Shown: positions 16,419 through 23,969 of the stretch, piece by piece | Layout: every line of letters starts with the position of its first letter | How positions within the stretch are numbered: position 1 is the stretch's first letter | Notes under the pieces: generated by a model | Told to the model about the DNA's origin: nothing | Database searches by the model: none | What the model saw: only the letters and a program-made list of their open reading frames with translations | Assembly (NCBI RefSeq): GCF_003955665.1 | Contig: NZ_RXHU01000024.1 | Location: 89,293-124,037, forward strand | Length of the DNA stretch: 34,745 nucleotides | Direction of reading: 5' to 3' | Origin: Paenibacillus whitsoniae | Lineage (GTDB): Bacteria; Bacillota; Bacilli; Paenibacillales; NBRC-103111 | Made by a program: the position numbers and the translations under genes

Positions 16419-17246
16419 ATGAAAAAAATGCTCATCACCGGCCTTCTGGCCACTGTCGTTGCTGGAGGCACGCTGCTAACCGTGCTGCCGAACAAGGAGG
16501 CCTCGGCTGCCCCAGCCGCAGCGGAGGCTACGCAACCGCCGCCGCCAAAGGCCAAGCCGCCGGGGGATCGCCCGAGCCCCGCCGGGCAAGCAGCGGGGGC
16601 CGGCAGCGACTGCCCGGCCGCAGGCGCGCAGCCCCCGGGGCAAGCGCCCGCGCAAGGCGCACCGCGTCCGCCGGCAAACGCGCCCGCTCCGGGTGCGCCG
16701 GCGGACCACGCGCCGCAGCAAGCGGGCAGCGCTGATACCGTGAGCGCGACCGTGGTCGGCGCGTACACGGTCACGATCGCCGGCGGGTTCGACACCGACC
16801 CGCGTGACCATGGCCGCCCGATCGCAGTGATCGCCGCCGCGCTCGGCGTGCCGGACGAGGTGTTCCGCGAAGCCTTCAGCGGCGTCACCCCTGCCGGGCT
16901 GGACCGCGGGCCGACTGCCGAGGAGGCGCAGCGGAACAAAGCAGCCTTGCTGCGCGTTCTCGCGCCGTACGGCATCACCAACGACCGCCTGGACGAAGTG
17001 TCGAACTTCTATCGCTACAACGGCAGGGACGGCGCCCTCTGGCAGCATACGCTGGCGACTGCAACCCCGATCGTCACCGATGGCAAAGTCACCGGCGCCA
17101 CGATCACGAACCCCGGTTCGGGCTATACCAGCGCGCCGACCGTGACGATAACCGGTCCGGACGGTACCGTGACGGCGAAGGCGAGCGTGGCTTATACGCA
17201 AGATTTTACAACGAATGGCAGCTTAACTACGATTGCATTGAAGTAA
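16419..17246 (+). CDS. Exported Pro/Ala-rich protein of unknown function
   Basis: This 275-aa protein has a signal peptide (MKKMLITGLLATVVAGG, cleavage near ASA at about residue 30). A low-complexity Pro/Ala/Gly linker (~31-103) with one Cys follows. A globular part (~104-225) contains TIAGGFDTDPRDHGRPIAVIAAALGVPDEVFREAFSGV, shown here only by its opening TIAGGFDTDPRDHGRP, and later LDEVSNFYRYN. A last segment, ITNPGSGYTSAPTVTITGPDG, looks like a beta-strand 'GSGYtsaPtVti' repeat. I recall similar 'DPRD.GRPV.L...LGVP..VFREAFS' domains in exported proteins of planctomycete-like bacteria; this is memory only. The ATG at 16419 follows AAGGAAGG by 9 nt. The linker is much more GC-rich than its neighbours. 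Confidence 0.8.
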   Translation: MKKMLITGLLATVVAGGTLLTVLPNKEASAAPAAAEATQPPPPKAKPPGDRPSPAGQAAGAGSDCPAAGAQPPGQAPAQGAPRPPANAPAPGAPADHAPQQAGSADTVSATVVGAYTVTIAGGFDTDPRDHGRPIAVIAAALGVPDEVFREAFSGVTPAGLDRGPTAEEAQRNKAALLRVLAPYGITNDRLDEVSNFYRYNGRDGALWQHTLATATPIVTDGKVTGATITNPGSGYTSAPTVTITGPDGTVTAKASVAYTQDFTTNGSLTTIALK

Positions 17247-17264
17247 ATCCGTAATACGGCCAAG

Positions 17265-17336
17265 AGCCCTCAGTCATGAGACGCCCCTGCAAGTTAGACA
17301 CGCGCTAACGGGGAAGCGTTCATGGTGAGGGCTTTT
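17265..17336 (+). terminator. Long branched-stem terminator between convergent genes
   Basis: AGCCCTCA (17265-17272) pairs with TGAGGGCT (17326-17333) and is followed by TTT. Inside, CATGA/TCATG, CGCCCC/GGGG-GCG and GTTAG/CTAAC can also pair, giving one long imperfect hairpin with loop ACACGCG. It lies after the exported-protein gene and before the end of the minus-strand HxlR gene. It is most likely a terminator for the plus strand, possibly bidirectional. Confidence 0.65.
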
Positions 17337-17358
17337 ACTTCTGTGAACGGGTCTAGGT

Positions 17359-17739
17359 CTACGCCTTGCGTACCGGCGTCTGGGGGCGATCCACCGCTTC
17401 AGTTGAGGTCTCTTCTCCATGCAAGCGGCTCATATGTTCAACATGCCCCTCTCCCCAATCATTCAACGTTTGCAAGACTGGATGGAGACTGTGACCGTAA
17501 GCCGTTATCGAGTATTCGACTTTCGGCGGCACCTGGCTGTACACCTCGCGGTGGACAATGTCGTTATGCTCCAGCTCTTTAAGCTGCTGGGCCAGCATTT
17601 TCTTATTAATGTCCGGAATCGCCTTCTGGATCTCGCTGAATCGCATTGTGCCATTCGCAAACAGCCTCAGCAAGATCACCGGCTTCCACTTCCCCGTCAG
17701 AATCTCCAGCGCTTTCTCGAATTTACAAATGGTCGGCAT
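17359..17739 (-). CDS. HxlR-family winged-helix regulator
   Basis: This 126-aa protein matches the HxlR/YodB family: CKFEKALEILTGKWKPVILLRLF, RFSEIQKAIPDINKKMLAQQLKELE, and the wing VPPKVEYSITAYGHSLHPVL. The single Cys near the N-terminus (MPTICKFE) sits where YodB-type proteins carry a redox- or electrophile-sensing Cys. Sensing here is an inference. I chose the ATG at 17739 with AAAGGA upstream, which gives a usual family length; the open frame continues to 17835 without a ribosome site. It is divergent from a DoxX-like membrane protein, a frequent pairing for control of the neighbour. Confidence 0.93.
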   Translation of the reverse strand: MPTICKFEKALEILTGKWKPVILLRLFANGTMRFSEIQKAIPDINKKMLAQQLKELEHNDIVHREVYSQVPPKVEYSITAYGHSLHPVLQTLNDWGEGHVEHMSRLHGEETSTEAVDRPQTPVRKA

Positions 17740-17792
17740 CGCGTCCGTCCTTTCTCCTGCCAAGGTAACTTTTTGTAGACCAGGTAAAGATA

Positions 17793-17804
17793 AAGTGCCT
17801 ACTT
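17793..17804. promoter_or_regulatory. Candidate HxlR operator AAGT-N4-ACTT
   Basis: AAGTGCCTACTT is an inverted repeat located between the divergent HxlR (start 17739) and DoxX (start 17882) genes. Its position fits control of either gene. A -10-like TATTAT lies downstream for the plus strand, without a good -35. The role is inferred. Confidence 0.4.
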
Positions 17805-17881
17805 CCTGTATGAATCGCTTTGCTCTATTATGCATCTAGGAAGGGTCAACCAACAATACCGACAAGGGGCGAATCTCACAC

Positions 17882-18235
17882 ATGCATATCACCATTTGGA
17901 TCGTACAAGGAATTTTGGCACTGGGCTTTGTTTACTCTGGATGGATGAAGGCGTTTCGAGCTGATCAAGCGCAGCAGTCCTGGTCGTGGGTCAAAGATGT
18001 GCCGCGAGGCCCCGTCGGCTTCATCGGCATCCTGGAGCTCCTCGGCGCGGTAGGACTTATTGTGCCGCAAGCGGCAGGCATTACCCCCTGGTTGACGCCG
18101 GTTGCTGCCCTAGCATTGGCTGTCGTGGTACTGCTCGGCGCTCTCTTTCATATTGTGCGAAAAGAGTATAAGGACATCGGCGTCAATCTCGTGTTCCTGG
18201 CACTGGCCGTTGTGGTGATGATCGGCCGTTTTTGA
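17882..18235 (+). CDS. DoxX-like small membrane protein
   Basis: This 117-aa protein has four predicted membrane helices (~4-22, ~45-63, ~70-90, ~98-115). It has the DoxX-family opening IVQGILALGFVYSGWMKAF and the mid-segment GPVGFIGILELLGAVGLIVPQ. DoxX-type proteins are small integral membrane proteins, often linked to thiol or oxidative stress and to quinone or electrophile response regulons. Divergence from an HxlR regulator fits that theme. The ribosome site is weak (AAGGGG about 13 nt upstream). It appears monocistronic, with a terminator directly after it. The molecular activity is unknown. Confidence 0.88.
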   Translation: MHITIWIVQGILALGFVYSGWMKAFRADQAQQSWSWVKDVPRGPVGFIGILELLGAVGLIVPQAAGITPWLTPVAALALAVVVLLGALFHIVRKEYKDIGVNLVFLALAVVVMIGRF

Positions 18236-18242
18236 GTAAAAG

Positions 18243-18278
18243 AAGCTTTAGCTGCTGCAAACGGCTGAGGCTTTTTTT
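18243..18278 (+). terminator. Rho-independent terminator of the DoxX gene
   Basis: A 12-bp stem (AAGCTTTAGCTG at 18243-18254 with CGGCTGAGGCTT, three G-U pairs) has a short loop. Seven T residues follow. It starts 8 bases after the stop. Confidence 0.85.
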
Positions 18279-18363
18279 ATTTTGACCGTCTTTCGATCTG
18301 CCCTACCTCCCAGAAAAATTGACAAAGAAAAAGGAAAATCTTGTCGATTAGAGAATTAAGTAA

Positions 18364-18404
18364 AGAAACGAAATTAGACATTCGTGCGTAATATTTACTA
18401 TACT
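18364..18404 (+). promoter_or_regulatory. Promoter region of the SPFH operon, with sigma-W-like and sigma-A-like candidates
   Basis: AGAAAC (18364-18369), a 17-bp spacer and CGTA (18387-18390) resemble the sigma-W/ECF envelope-stress consensus TGAAAC-N16/17-CGTA, with one base off. Overlapping it, TAGACA (18375-18380), 18 bp and TATACT (18399-18404) resemble sigma-A. Both fit the distance to the GTG at 18442. I cannot decide between them from sequence. Confidence 0.45.
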
Positions 18405-18441
18405 CATCTGGTTATAAAGCACTACGAAAGGAGCTGTTCAC

Positions 18442-19734
18442 GTGGCTATCATTGATCTTGTCAAATACAACGGACCTCCACTCGCTCTGGCCTGGAAGTA
18501 TCCCAACGAGGAGCTTTCGACATGGACTCAGTTGATTGTGAACGAGTCGCAGGAGGCGCTTTTTGTCAAAGGCGGTCAAGCGCTTGATCTGTTCGGACCA
18601 GGACGCCACACGCTGTCGTCGCAAAACATTCCTTTATTATCCTCCATCATCAACCTGCCTTTCGGCGGCAAATCTCCGTACACAGCGGAAATATGGTTTG
18701 TGAACAAGGCACATACCCTTGACATCAAATGGGGAACACCATCGCCGATTCAGCTGCAGGATCCGAAGTATCAACTGCCGGTGTCGGTACGCGCTTTCGG
18801 TCAATTCGGTGTGCAAATCGAGAATACCCGCAAATTTCTGGTCAAAATCAACGGAACGCTCCCGGTCTTCGATCAGGCCACCCTGGTCAAGCACTTTAGC
18901 GGCGTGCTGCTTATGAACGTGAACAAGCTGATTTCCGGCTATTTGGTACATAACAAAATCAGCATTCTGGACATTAACGCTTATGTTGAAGACATTTCCA
19001 AACATATGGAGCAATCGATCGGCCCCGTGTTCGAGGAGTATGGCATCCGGCTCGCCAATTTCAATGTCGTCTCGATCAATATTCCGGACAACGACAACGT
19101 GACACAGCGTCTTAAAGATGCCTTGGCTAAACGCGCGGAAATGGATATTCTCGGCTTCACCTACCAGCAGGAACGGACGTTTAATACGCTGGAAGGCGCA
19201 GCATCCAAGAATGGCGTGGGCTCGTCCATTATGGACGCAGGTCTCGGGGCTGCTATGGGCATCGGCATCGGCGGCCCGATCGGCCAGAATCTGGCGCAGC
19301 TTACCAATCAGCTCACCGTGCAGGATGAGACGCGGGCGTGCCCGAAGTGTCAGGCCGCCAATAAAGCGGACGCTCGATTCTGCTACAGTTGCGGCAGTTC
19401 GCTTCAATCCGGTGCGCCTATCGCAGAGAAAGTGGCCTGCGACAATTGCGGAAAGCCGGTTGATCCGAACTCCAAGTTCTGCTCGCATTGCGGAGATGCC
19501 GTCCGTCCTTGCCCAACGTGTAAAGCCGATAATCCCCAGCATGCACGTGCCTGCGTCAAATGTGGAGCCGCCCTGTCCATGCCTTGTCCACAATGTGGAC
19601 ATGTCTTGGCGCCGGGAGCCAAGTTCTGCCCGGAATGCGGCGTGCATGTGGGTTTACCGCAGTGTGAACAATGTAAGACGGACGTACAGCCAGGACAAAA
19701 GTTTTGCCTAGAGTGCGGAAATAAACTGTCCTAA
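18442..19734 (+). CDS. SPFH-domain protein with five C-terminal zinc ribbons (YdjI-like)
   Basis: Residues ~1-260 of this 430-aa protein form an SPFH/'virion core'-type domain. It opens IDLVKYNGPPLALAWKYPNEEL and has no membrane helix, matching the layout of Bacillus subtilis YdjI. A Gly-rich hinge (~270-290) follows. From residue ~300 come five CxxC...CxxC zinc ribbons: CPKC/CYSC, CDNC/CSHC, CPTC/CVKC, CPQC/CPEC and CEQC/CLEC. YdjI-type proteins belong to a PspA-linked membrane-stress operon in B. subtilis. The start is GTG at 18442 with AAGGAG 9 nt upstream. Two membrane protein genes follow with 14- and 13-nt gaps. Ribbons probably mediate protein contacts; that is inference. Confidence 0.92.
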   Translation: MAIIDLVKYNGPPLALAWKYPNEELSTWTQLIVNESQEALFVKGGQALDLFGPGRHTLSSQNIPLLSSIINLPFGGKSPYTAEIWFVNKAHTLDIKWGTPSPIQLQDPKYQLPVSVRAFGQFGVQIENTRKFLVKINGTLPVFDQATLVKHFSGVLLMNVNKLISGYLVHNKISILDINAYVEDISKHMEQSIGPVFEEYGIRLANFNVVSINIPDNDNVTQRLKDALAKRAEMDILGFTYQQERTFNTLEGAASKNGVGSSIMDAGLGAAMGIGIGGPIGQNLAQLTNQLTVQDETRACPKCQAANKADARFCYSCGSSLQSGAPIAEKVACDNCGKPVDPNSKFCSHCGDAVRPCPTCKADNPQHARACVKCGAALSMPCPQCGHVLAPGAKFCPECGVHVGLPQCEQCKTDVQPGQKFCLECGNKLS

Positions 19735-19748
19735 AAGGAGGAAGTGCC

Positions 19749-20492
19749 ATGAACTCGTTCGGGTCTTCCCGTAACGCTTCAATTGTTTTCATTTTAGCTG
19801 TTCTTGTTACGATTCTGTTGTTTATGGTTTTCCGGCAGGATACGACGCCATGGGGCCACTGGCTTGTTTCCCTAGTCGCCATGATCCTGATGGAGTTGAC
19901 CGCTTTCGGCTACGTCGTGACGGCCACACGCAACAGCCGCAAATTCCAGCAGACGGTACCCGCCTACCTCGGTATTAGCGTTGTGATTATTGCGTACGGT
20001 GTCGTCGTCCTAGTGGACATCCTGCTGTTCTGGCTGGTCATCGGAGTTGCTCTTTCCACCTATCTCTATCTTCACCTCATCACCGCCGCTCTAGCTGGGA
20101 TCGGCATCGCCATCATGTCGTCAGCGAAGAACGTCATTCAGGAGCAAGATGACAGCACCAAGTCGCAAACACTGCTCATGAAGCAGCTCCAGTCGTCGAT
20201 CTTCGCGATCAAGCAGGACTTGTCCGCCCTCGAGCGCACGGATCTGACAGACATTCATCGAATCGTCGCCGAACTAGAGGAGAATGTGAAGTTCAGCGAT
20301 CCTGTCGGACATCCGTCCCTGGTGCATTTGGAGGAAGACCTGCTGTGGCAGGCCGGCGAGCTGCATAAATGCGTACGGGAGTTGCTCCGTGACCAGGACA
20401 ATCCCTCGTCGCCTACGATGACCCGGCGCTTGGTGCGCGACATTGTGAATGCGCTAAACAATCGCAATCAGAAGCTGCAACTGCTCAAATAA
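19749..20492 (+). CDS. Four-helix membrane protein with cytoplasmic helical tail
   Basis: This 247-aa protein has membrane helices at ~10-28, ~35-59, ~70-93 and ~95-123. A soluble tail (~125-247) follows, rich in helix-forming and charged residues (QSSIFAIKQDLSALERTDL, RRLVRDIVNALNNRNQKLQ) and probably cytoplasmic. I recognise no domain. Its place between an SPFH-ribbon protein and a ribbon-bearing membrane protein suggests a membrane anchor or docking subunit of one complex, comparable in position to YdjH. That parallel is inferred from operon shape. AAGGAGG precedes the ATG with a 7-nt spacer, one of the best ribosome sites in the window. Confidence 0.85.
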   Translation: MNSFGSSRNASIVFILAVLVTILLFMVFRQDTTPWGHWLVSLVAMILMELTAFGYVVTATRNSRKFQQTVPAYLGISVVIIAYGVVVLVDILLFWLVIGVALSTYLYLHLITAALAGIGIAIMSSAKNVIQEQDDSTKSQTLLMKQLQSSIFAIKQDLSALERTDLTDIHRIVAELEENVKFSDPVGHPSLVHLEEDLLWQAGELHKCVRELLRDQDNPSSPTMTRRLVRDIVNALNNRNQKLQLLK

Positions 20493-20505
20493 AGGGGGGA
20501 CCTGC

Positions 20506-21231
20506 GTGGCAACCGACAACAAGCCGTCGATCCATGGCGGTATTATCATTGCGACTTTGATTATCTTTTTTCCTATTTCGATCATCCTGATGATTATCCG
20601 GTCTGCTAAGCATCGAAACATAACCCATCTTAGGATTATGGATAAGCAGTTTTACGGAGGGCTGCTGTTAAGTCTGTTTCTGTTTATGTTCCTTATGATG
20701 TTTGTTCAGTCAACCACCAACTACGATAGGTTCATTAGCATAATAGGTACTGGTCTAATTTTCCTGCTCCCCAGCCTCCTCAACTTCCGCAGAGCCTCCA
20801 TTCTTAAAAAAGATTTGGAGAACCGAATGGAGCAGTATCACTTCATGATCTATGAGCAAGAGGTTTCCCTGATCGCCCACATGGCGCAAGTGGTCAATCA
20901 GAACGTAGAGACCGTCACCAACGAGTTGACCCACATGGCTGCGTTGGGCCGTCTGCCTGACGCTTACGTGCATTTGCCGACAGGCCAAGTGATTCTGACC
21001 AACAGACAGAAGCCAGCAGCCTCTTTCTCGGCAACGAACAACCTTACCGTTAACCTCGCCGCCGATCTTCTCGGACTTGCCGCCACACTTGAGAGCACGC
21101 AAGAGCAGCCCAAGGAACCGCCGCCGCCGCCCAAAACGATCGAATGTTTCGGCTGCGGCTCCAAGACGCAGCTGCAGTATGGCGAACAGAAAACGTGCGA
21201 ATACTGCGGATCTGTGCTGCACTATACCTAA
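20506..21231 (+). CDS. Membrane protein with C-terminal zinc ribbon
   Basis: This 241-aa protein has three predicted membrane helices (~10-32, ~46-67, ~73-90). A helical segment (~95-150: KKDLENRMEQYHFMIYEQEV) and a Pro-rich linker (QEQPKEPPPPPK) follow. A single C-terminal zinc ribbon ends the protein (CFGCGSK...CEYCGSV, ~213-236). The start is GTG at 20506 with AAGGGGGG upstream. The shared ribbon architecture with the first gene of the operon argues that the products work together at the membrane. Zinc ribbons of this kind are common on B. subtilis YdjG-like proteins. No enzymatic motif is visible. Confidence 0.85.
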   Translation: MATDNKPSIHGGIIIATLIIFFPISIILMIIRSAKHRNITHLRIMDKQFYGGLLLSLFLFMFLMMFVQSTTNYDRFISIIGTGLIFLLPSLLNFRRASILKKDLENRMEQYHFMIYEQEVSLIAHMAQVVNQNVETVTNELTHMAALGRLPDAYVHLPTGQVILTNRQKPAASFSATNNLTVNLAADLLGLAATLESTQEQPKEPPPPPKTIECFGCGSKTQLQYGEQKTCEYCGSVLHYT

Positions 21232-21237
21232 GACGAA

Positions 21238-21262
21238 TGCCCCGGTTATAGGAACCGGGGCA
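21238..21262. terminator. Bidirectional terminator between convergent operons
   Basis: A perfect 10-bp GC-rich stem (TGCCCCGGTT with AACCGGGGCA) has a 5-nt loop. It sits between the plus-strand SPFH operon (stop at 21231) and the minus-strand exported protein (stop at 21291). The T tract after the stem is short on both strands. Confidence 0.7.
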
Positions 21263-21290
21263 CTTATGTGTTCTGTTGCTTCTGACGTTA

Positions 21291-23795
21291 CTAATTATTT
21301 TCGGATACCGGTGAAATCTGACTGAGCAGCATCCGAACGTCCTCTTGATCAAAGAAGCCGTCCGCATTCACATCCAGATGCCAATCGGGATTCAGGATGA
21401 TGCCGGCGATATCATCCACACCAATCCGGTCGTTTTGCGTGATGTCGAGACTTTTAAAAGTAATCATCGGTCTAAATAGGATCTCCGCGTTCAAGTACTG
21501 CGTGCTCGTTCTGAAAGCCCCGCTTTGCACGGCTATTGAGGCCGACGTTGCATGGAGCAGGACCGGTGATGAGAACAAAAGTCGAATCGTTCTGCCGCTG
21601 GCATCGCTTGGATCATAGGCCGCTTCTGAAGCCGTGACGACCGCGCCATTCACAATGAGCTGGAAACGGCTGGCTTCCATCGCATGCATACCGTCCAGCT
21701 CGGAGGATACGCGCAGCGTAATCGCATCGCCAGCCGCATTACCGAAGGCCGATAGGACCGAGACCTCTGTTGTCGCATGTTCCAATGCCTGCATAGCCGC
21801 TTCCGCTGCGAACAGTTTACTGCTGTTTGTAACCAGGCTTTGCTGGACGGACGTGAGATTGTCGTAGGCAGCACGTGCTGCTTCGACCTTTGTTTTGTCC
21901 GATAACGTTAGGGCCGTTGCCGACGGCAGCAAATCAATGGTCTCCATGACCGCCGCTGCGGCAAGCTCGTCATTCGATTTGATCATATGAACAATGATCG
22001 TCTGCGTTGCCGTATCTCCTCGTTTGTCGATGGCCGTCACTTCGACTTCATAGCTGTTGTTCGCATCCGTATCGCTCGGGTTCTCGTAGTCCTGCGGCTC
22101 CTGGAAGACCAGCGCCCCAGTCACGGCGTCGATGCTGAACTTCGCTTGATCGCTCCCGCCCGAGATGGCAAACGTGATGAATTCCCCTTCCGGATCCTCG
22201 GCCGTGATCGTCTTCACTGCTGTTGTGTTCTCTTCAATATCGAGATTCACGGTGGCCGCCCCGCCATGTGACGTAATCACCGGCGGCAGATTGGGAGGCG
22301 GCGGCACATCCAGCATAATCGATTCGGTGATCGGGTCGCTTTCGTTGCCGACAGCATCTTTTACCTTGGCATAGATCGTCTTCATACCGTTGCCGTCAGG
22401 CAGCGTGAACGCTTTTGTCTCACAATAAGCCTCCCAATCCGTCCACGTTACACCGTCCTCCGAGAATTGCATCTCCATCGCACCGCTGCCGTCATCAAAA
22501 AGCCCTAGCGTCACTTCACGGGAGTCCGTAACCTGCGCCCCGCCATTGATCATCAAGGCGGCTCCTGGCGGTGTGGTATCCAAGTTAATCGTCAGGGAGA
22601 TGGCTGCCCCTTCGTTGCCATAATCATCTCGAAATTGCAGATGAACCGTCTTCTCGCCATCCCCGTCCGAAAGTGCGTACAGTCGGGTCGACGAATATGG
22701 TTCCCAATCAGACCAGACCGTCTCAGGAGGAGAATAGAACCTCATCCCGGCGGCGCCGGTTCCTCCGTCGCTGAAGGATAATGTGACAACCGCATCTTTT
22801 GTCCATAGCGCACCGTTATTGATCGTTGCGGTCACGGTCGGCGGCGTATGATCGATATTCGTAATACCGAGCACCGTTTCAGACGGATTGCCGGCCTCGT
22901 CCGTGGCATACGCCGAGATCGTCCGATTCGATGTCAGCACGAAAGGTCCCGTGTACTCAGCAATGTTATCGCCCCACAGCTGATACCTTTTGACCACCGT
23001 ATCACCCGAGTAGCTGATGGTTACCGTTACTTCTTGTGCACGATCCGTTGTGGACGGCGTAATCACGGGAGCTGCGGGCGCAATGCGATCGAGCACAATC
23101 GTCTGCGAGGCAGGTGCTGTCTCATTGCCCGCTTCATCCCGGAACTTGGCGTAGATCGTGTAGGACCCATCCTCATCTGGCAAGCTGTATGTCGTCGGTC
23201 CTACCGGCTGCGAACTTCCCCAGGCTACTCCATCAAGGGACAGGTACACCTCTCCGCTAACGGTGACATCATCTAGGTACGTGAATTCAAGCGAAACCGC
23301 TCTATTGTTCGTAGCGTGAGCCCCATTGTTCGCCGTAAACGTTGCTACTGGCGGGGTCGTATCTACGAAGCTGCCTCCCGTGGAGCCTAACTCCAATCCT
23401 ACCGTCGACAGGCCTGCGGCGACACTCTCCACAATATCCGTAATCGTGCCGCCATTGAGTGAGAGTGCGTTGCCGTTCAACAAATTAAGGCCGAGAATGC
23501 TCAGACCAAATGAGGGCGTGTATCGAAACACCAGCGTATTCGAATGATCGCCAGATACATAGTACGCGGTTCCCCCGTTATTTAACGCAACTGTAGGTGT
23601 TCCCGTAACCGCGACTTCCGCGTCAAAGGTGACGTAAATGTTGATCGGAACGCCCAGCGAGAACAAGCCATGCGCTGAAGTTGTGACAGAGACTATTTGC
23701 GGAGAACCTTGCGCTGAAGCAAGCGCTGGAACTGCAAGAGACAGACCCAGCAGCCCGAATGCGATTATTAATAAGCGATGCAGATAAGACAGCAC
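21291..23795 (-). CDS. Large exported Ig-like/cadherin-like protein with C-terminal dockerin
   Basis: The 834-aa product has a signal peptide (RLLIIAFGLLGLSLAVPALASAQG). Next come an N-terminal beta domain, three or four Ig-like repeats marked by 'TPPVATF/TVTAT...NNGA' starts and 'KFRDEAGNE' or 'KVKDAVGNE' ends, and a cadherin-like repeat (DIEENTTAVKTITAEDPEG...FSIDAVTGALVF). A helical FIVAR-like stretch (VEAARAAYDNLTSVQQSLV), another beta domain and a dockerin-like EF-hand pair (DVNADGFFDQED) complete it. The dockerin suggests docking or calcium-stabilised folding at the cell surface. There is no catalytic domain. GTG at 23795 is chosen because AGGGGGG lies 7 nt upstream. The ATG at 23801 is too close to it. 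Confidence 0.82.
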   Translation of the reverse strand: MLSYLHRLLIIAFGLLGLSLAVPALASAQGSPQIVSVTTSAHGLFSLGVPINIYVTFDAEVAVTGTPTVALNNGGTAYYVSGDHSNTLVFRYTPSFGLSILGLNLLNGNALSLNGGTITDIVESVAAGLSTVGLELGSTGGSFVDTTPPVATFTANNGAHATNNRAVSLEFTYLDDVTVSGEVYLSLDGVAWGSSQPVGPTTYSLPDEDGSYTIYAKFRDEAGNETAPASQTIVLDRIAPAAPVITPSTTDRAQEVTVTISYSGDTVVKRYQLWGDNIAEYTGPFVLTSNRTISAYATDEAGNPSETVLGITNIDHTPPTVTATINNGALWTKDAVVTLSFSDGGTGAAGMRFYSPPETVWSDWEPYSSTRLYALSDGDGEKTVHLQFRDDYGNEGAAISLTINLDTTPPGAALMINGGAQVTDSREVTLGLFDDGSGAMEMQFSEDGVTWTDWEAYCETKAFTLPDGNGMKTIYAKVKDAVGNESDPITESIMLDVPPPPNLPPVITSHGGAATVNLDIEENTTAVKTITAEDPEGEFITFAISGGSDQAKFSIDAVTGALVFQEPQDYENPSDTDANNSYEVEVTAIDKRGDTATQTIIVHMIKSNDELAAAAVMETIDLLPSATALTLSDKTKVEAARAAYDNLTSVQQSLVTNSSKLFAAEAAMQALEHATTEVSVLSAFGNAAGDAITLRVSSELDGMHAMEASRFQLIVNGAVVTASEAAYDPSDASGRTIRLLFSSPVLLHATSASIAVQSGAFRTSTQYLNAEILFRPMITFKSLDITQNDRIGVDDIAGIILNPDWHLDVNADGFFDQEDVRMLLSQISPVSENN

Positions 23796-23843
23796 AATCA
23801 TTCCCCCCTGAAAATAAGCCGAAAGCAAACATTTAATATCTGA

Positions 23844-23877
23844 ATTATACCATATATCAAGGGGTGTATAGGACTTT
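23844..23877 (-). promoter_or_regulatory. Promoter of the dockerin protein with shared AAAGTCCTAT element
   Basis: The minus strand carries an extended -10 (TGGTATAAT; TATAAT is the complement of 23844-23849). The expected -35 position holds no TTGACA but overlaps AAAGTCCTATA (complement of 23867-23877). The same 10-mer lies upstream of the exported gene ending at 7693. This suggests an activator or alternative recognition element at the -35 position. Confidence 0.5.
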
Positions 23878-23912
23878 TGTCTCATTAAAAAGCGGGATTT
23901 GTCGATTTTCTC

Positions 23913-23942
23913 AAAAAAAGAACAGCTGCCTTTAAGCAGCTG
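23913..23942 (-). terminator. Rho-independent terminator of the 153-aa gene
   Basis: A 7-bp perfect stem (CAGCTGC at 23923-23929 with GCAGCTG at 23936-23942) has a 6-nt loop. Going leftward on the minus strand, two bases and then a run of seven T residues follow. It lies 28 bases beyond the stop at 23970. Confidence 0.88.
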
Positions 23943-23969
23943 CTCCTTATTCCTTTTACGACGACTTTC

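Noticed and set aside
16540..16710. Tandem DNA repeat in the GC-rich stretch
   Set aside because: It is a coding Pro/Ala/Gly linker with no exact repeat unit.
18637..19647. 336-codon minus-strand open frame opposite the SPFH gene
   Set aside because: It is antisense to a gene with clear domains, has no ribosome site, and its composition mirrors the zinc-ribbon codons.
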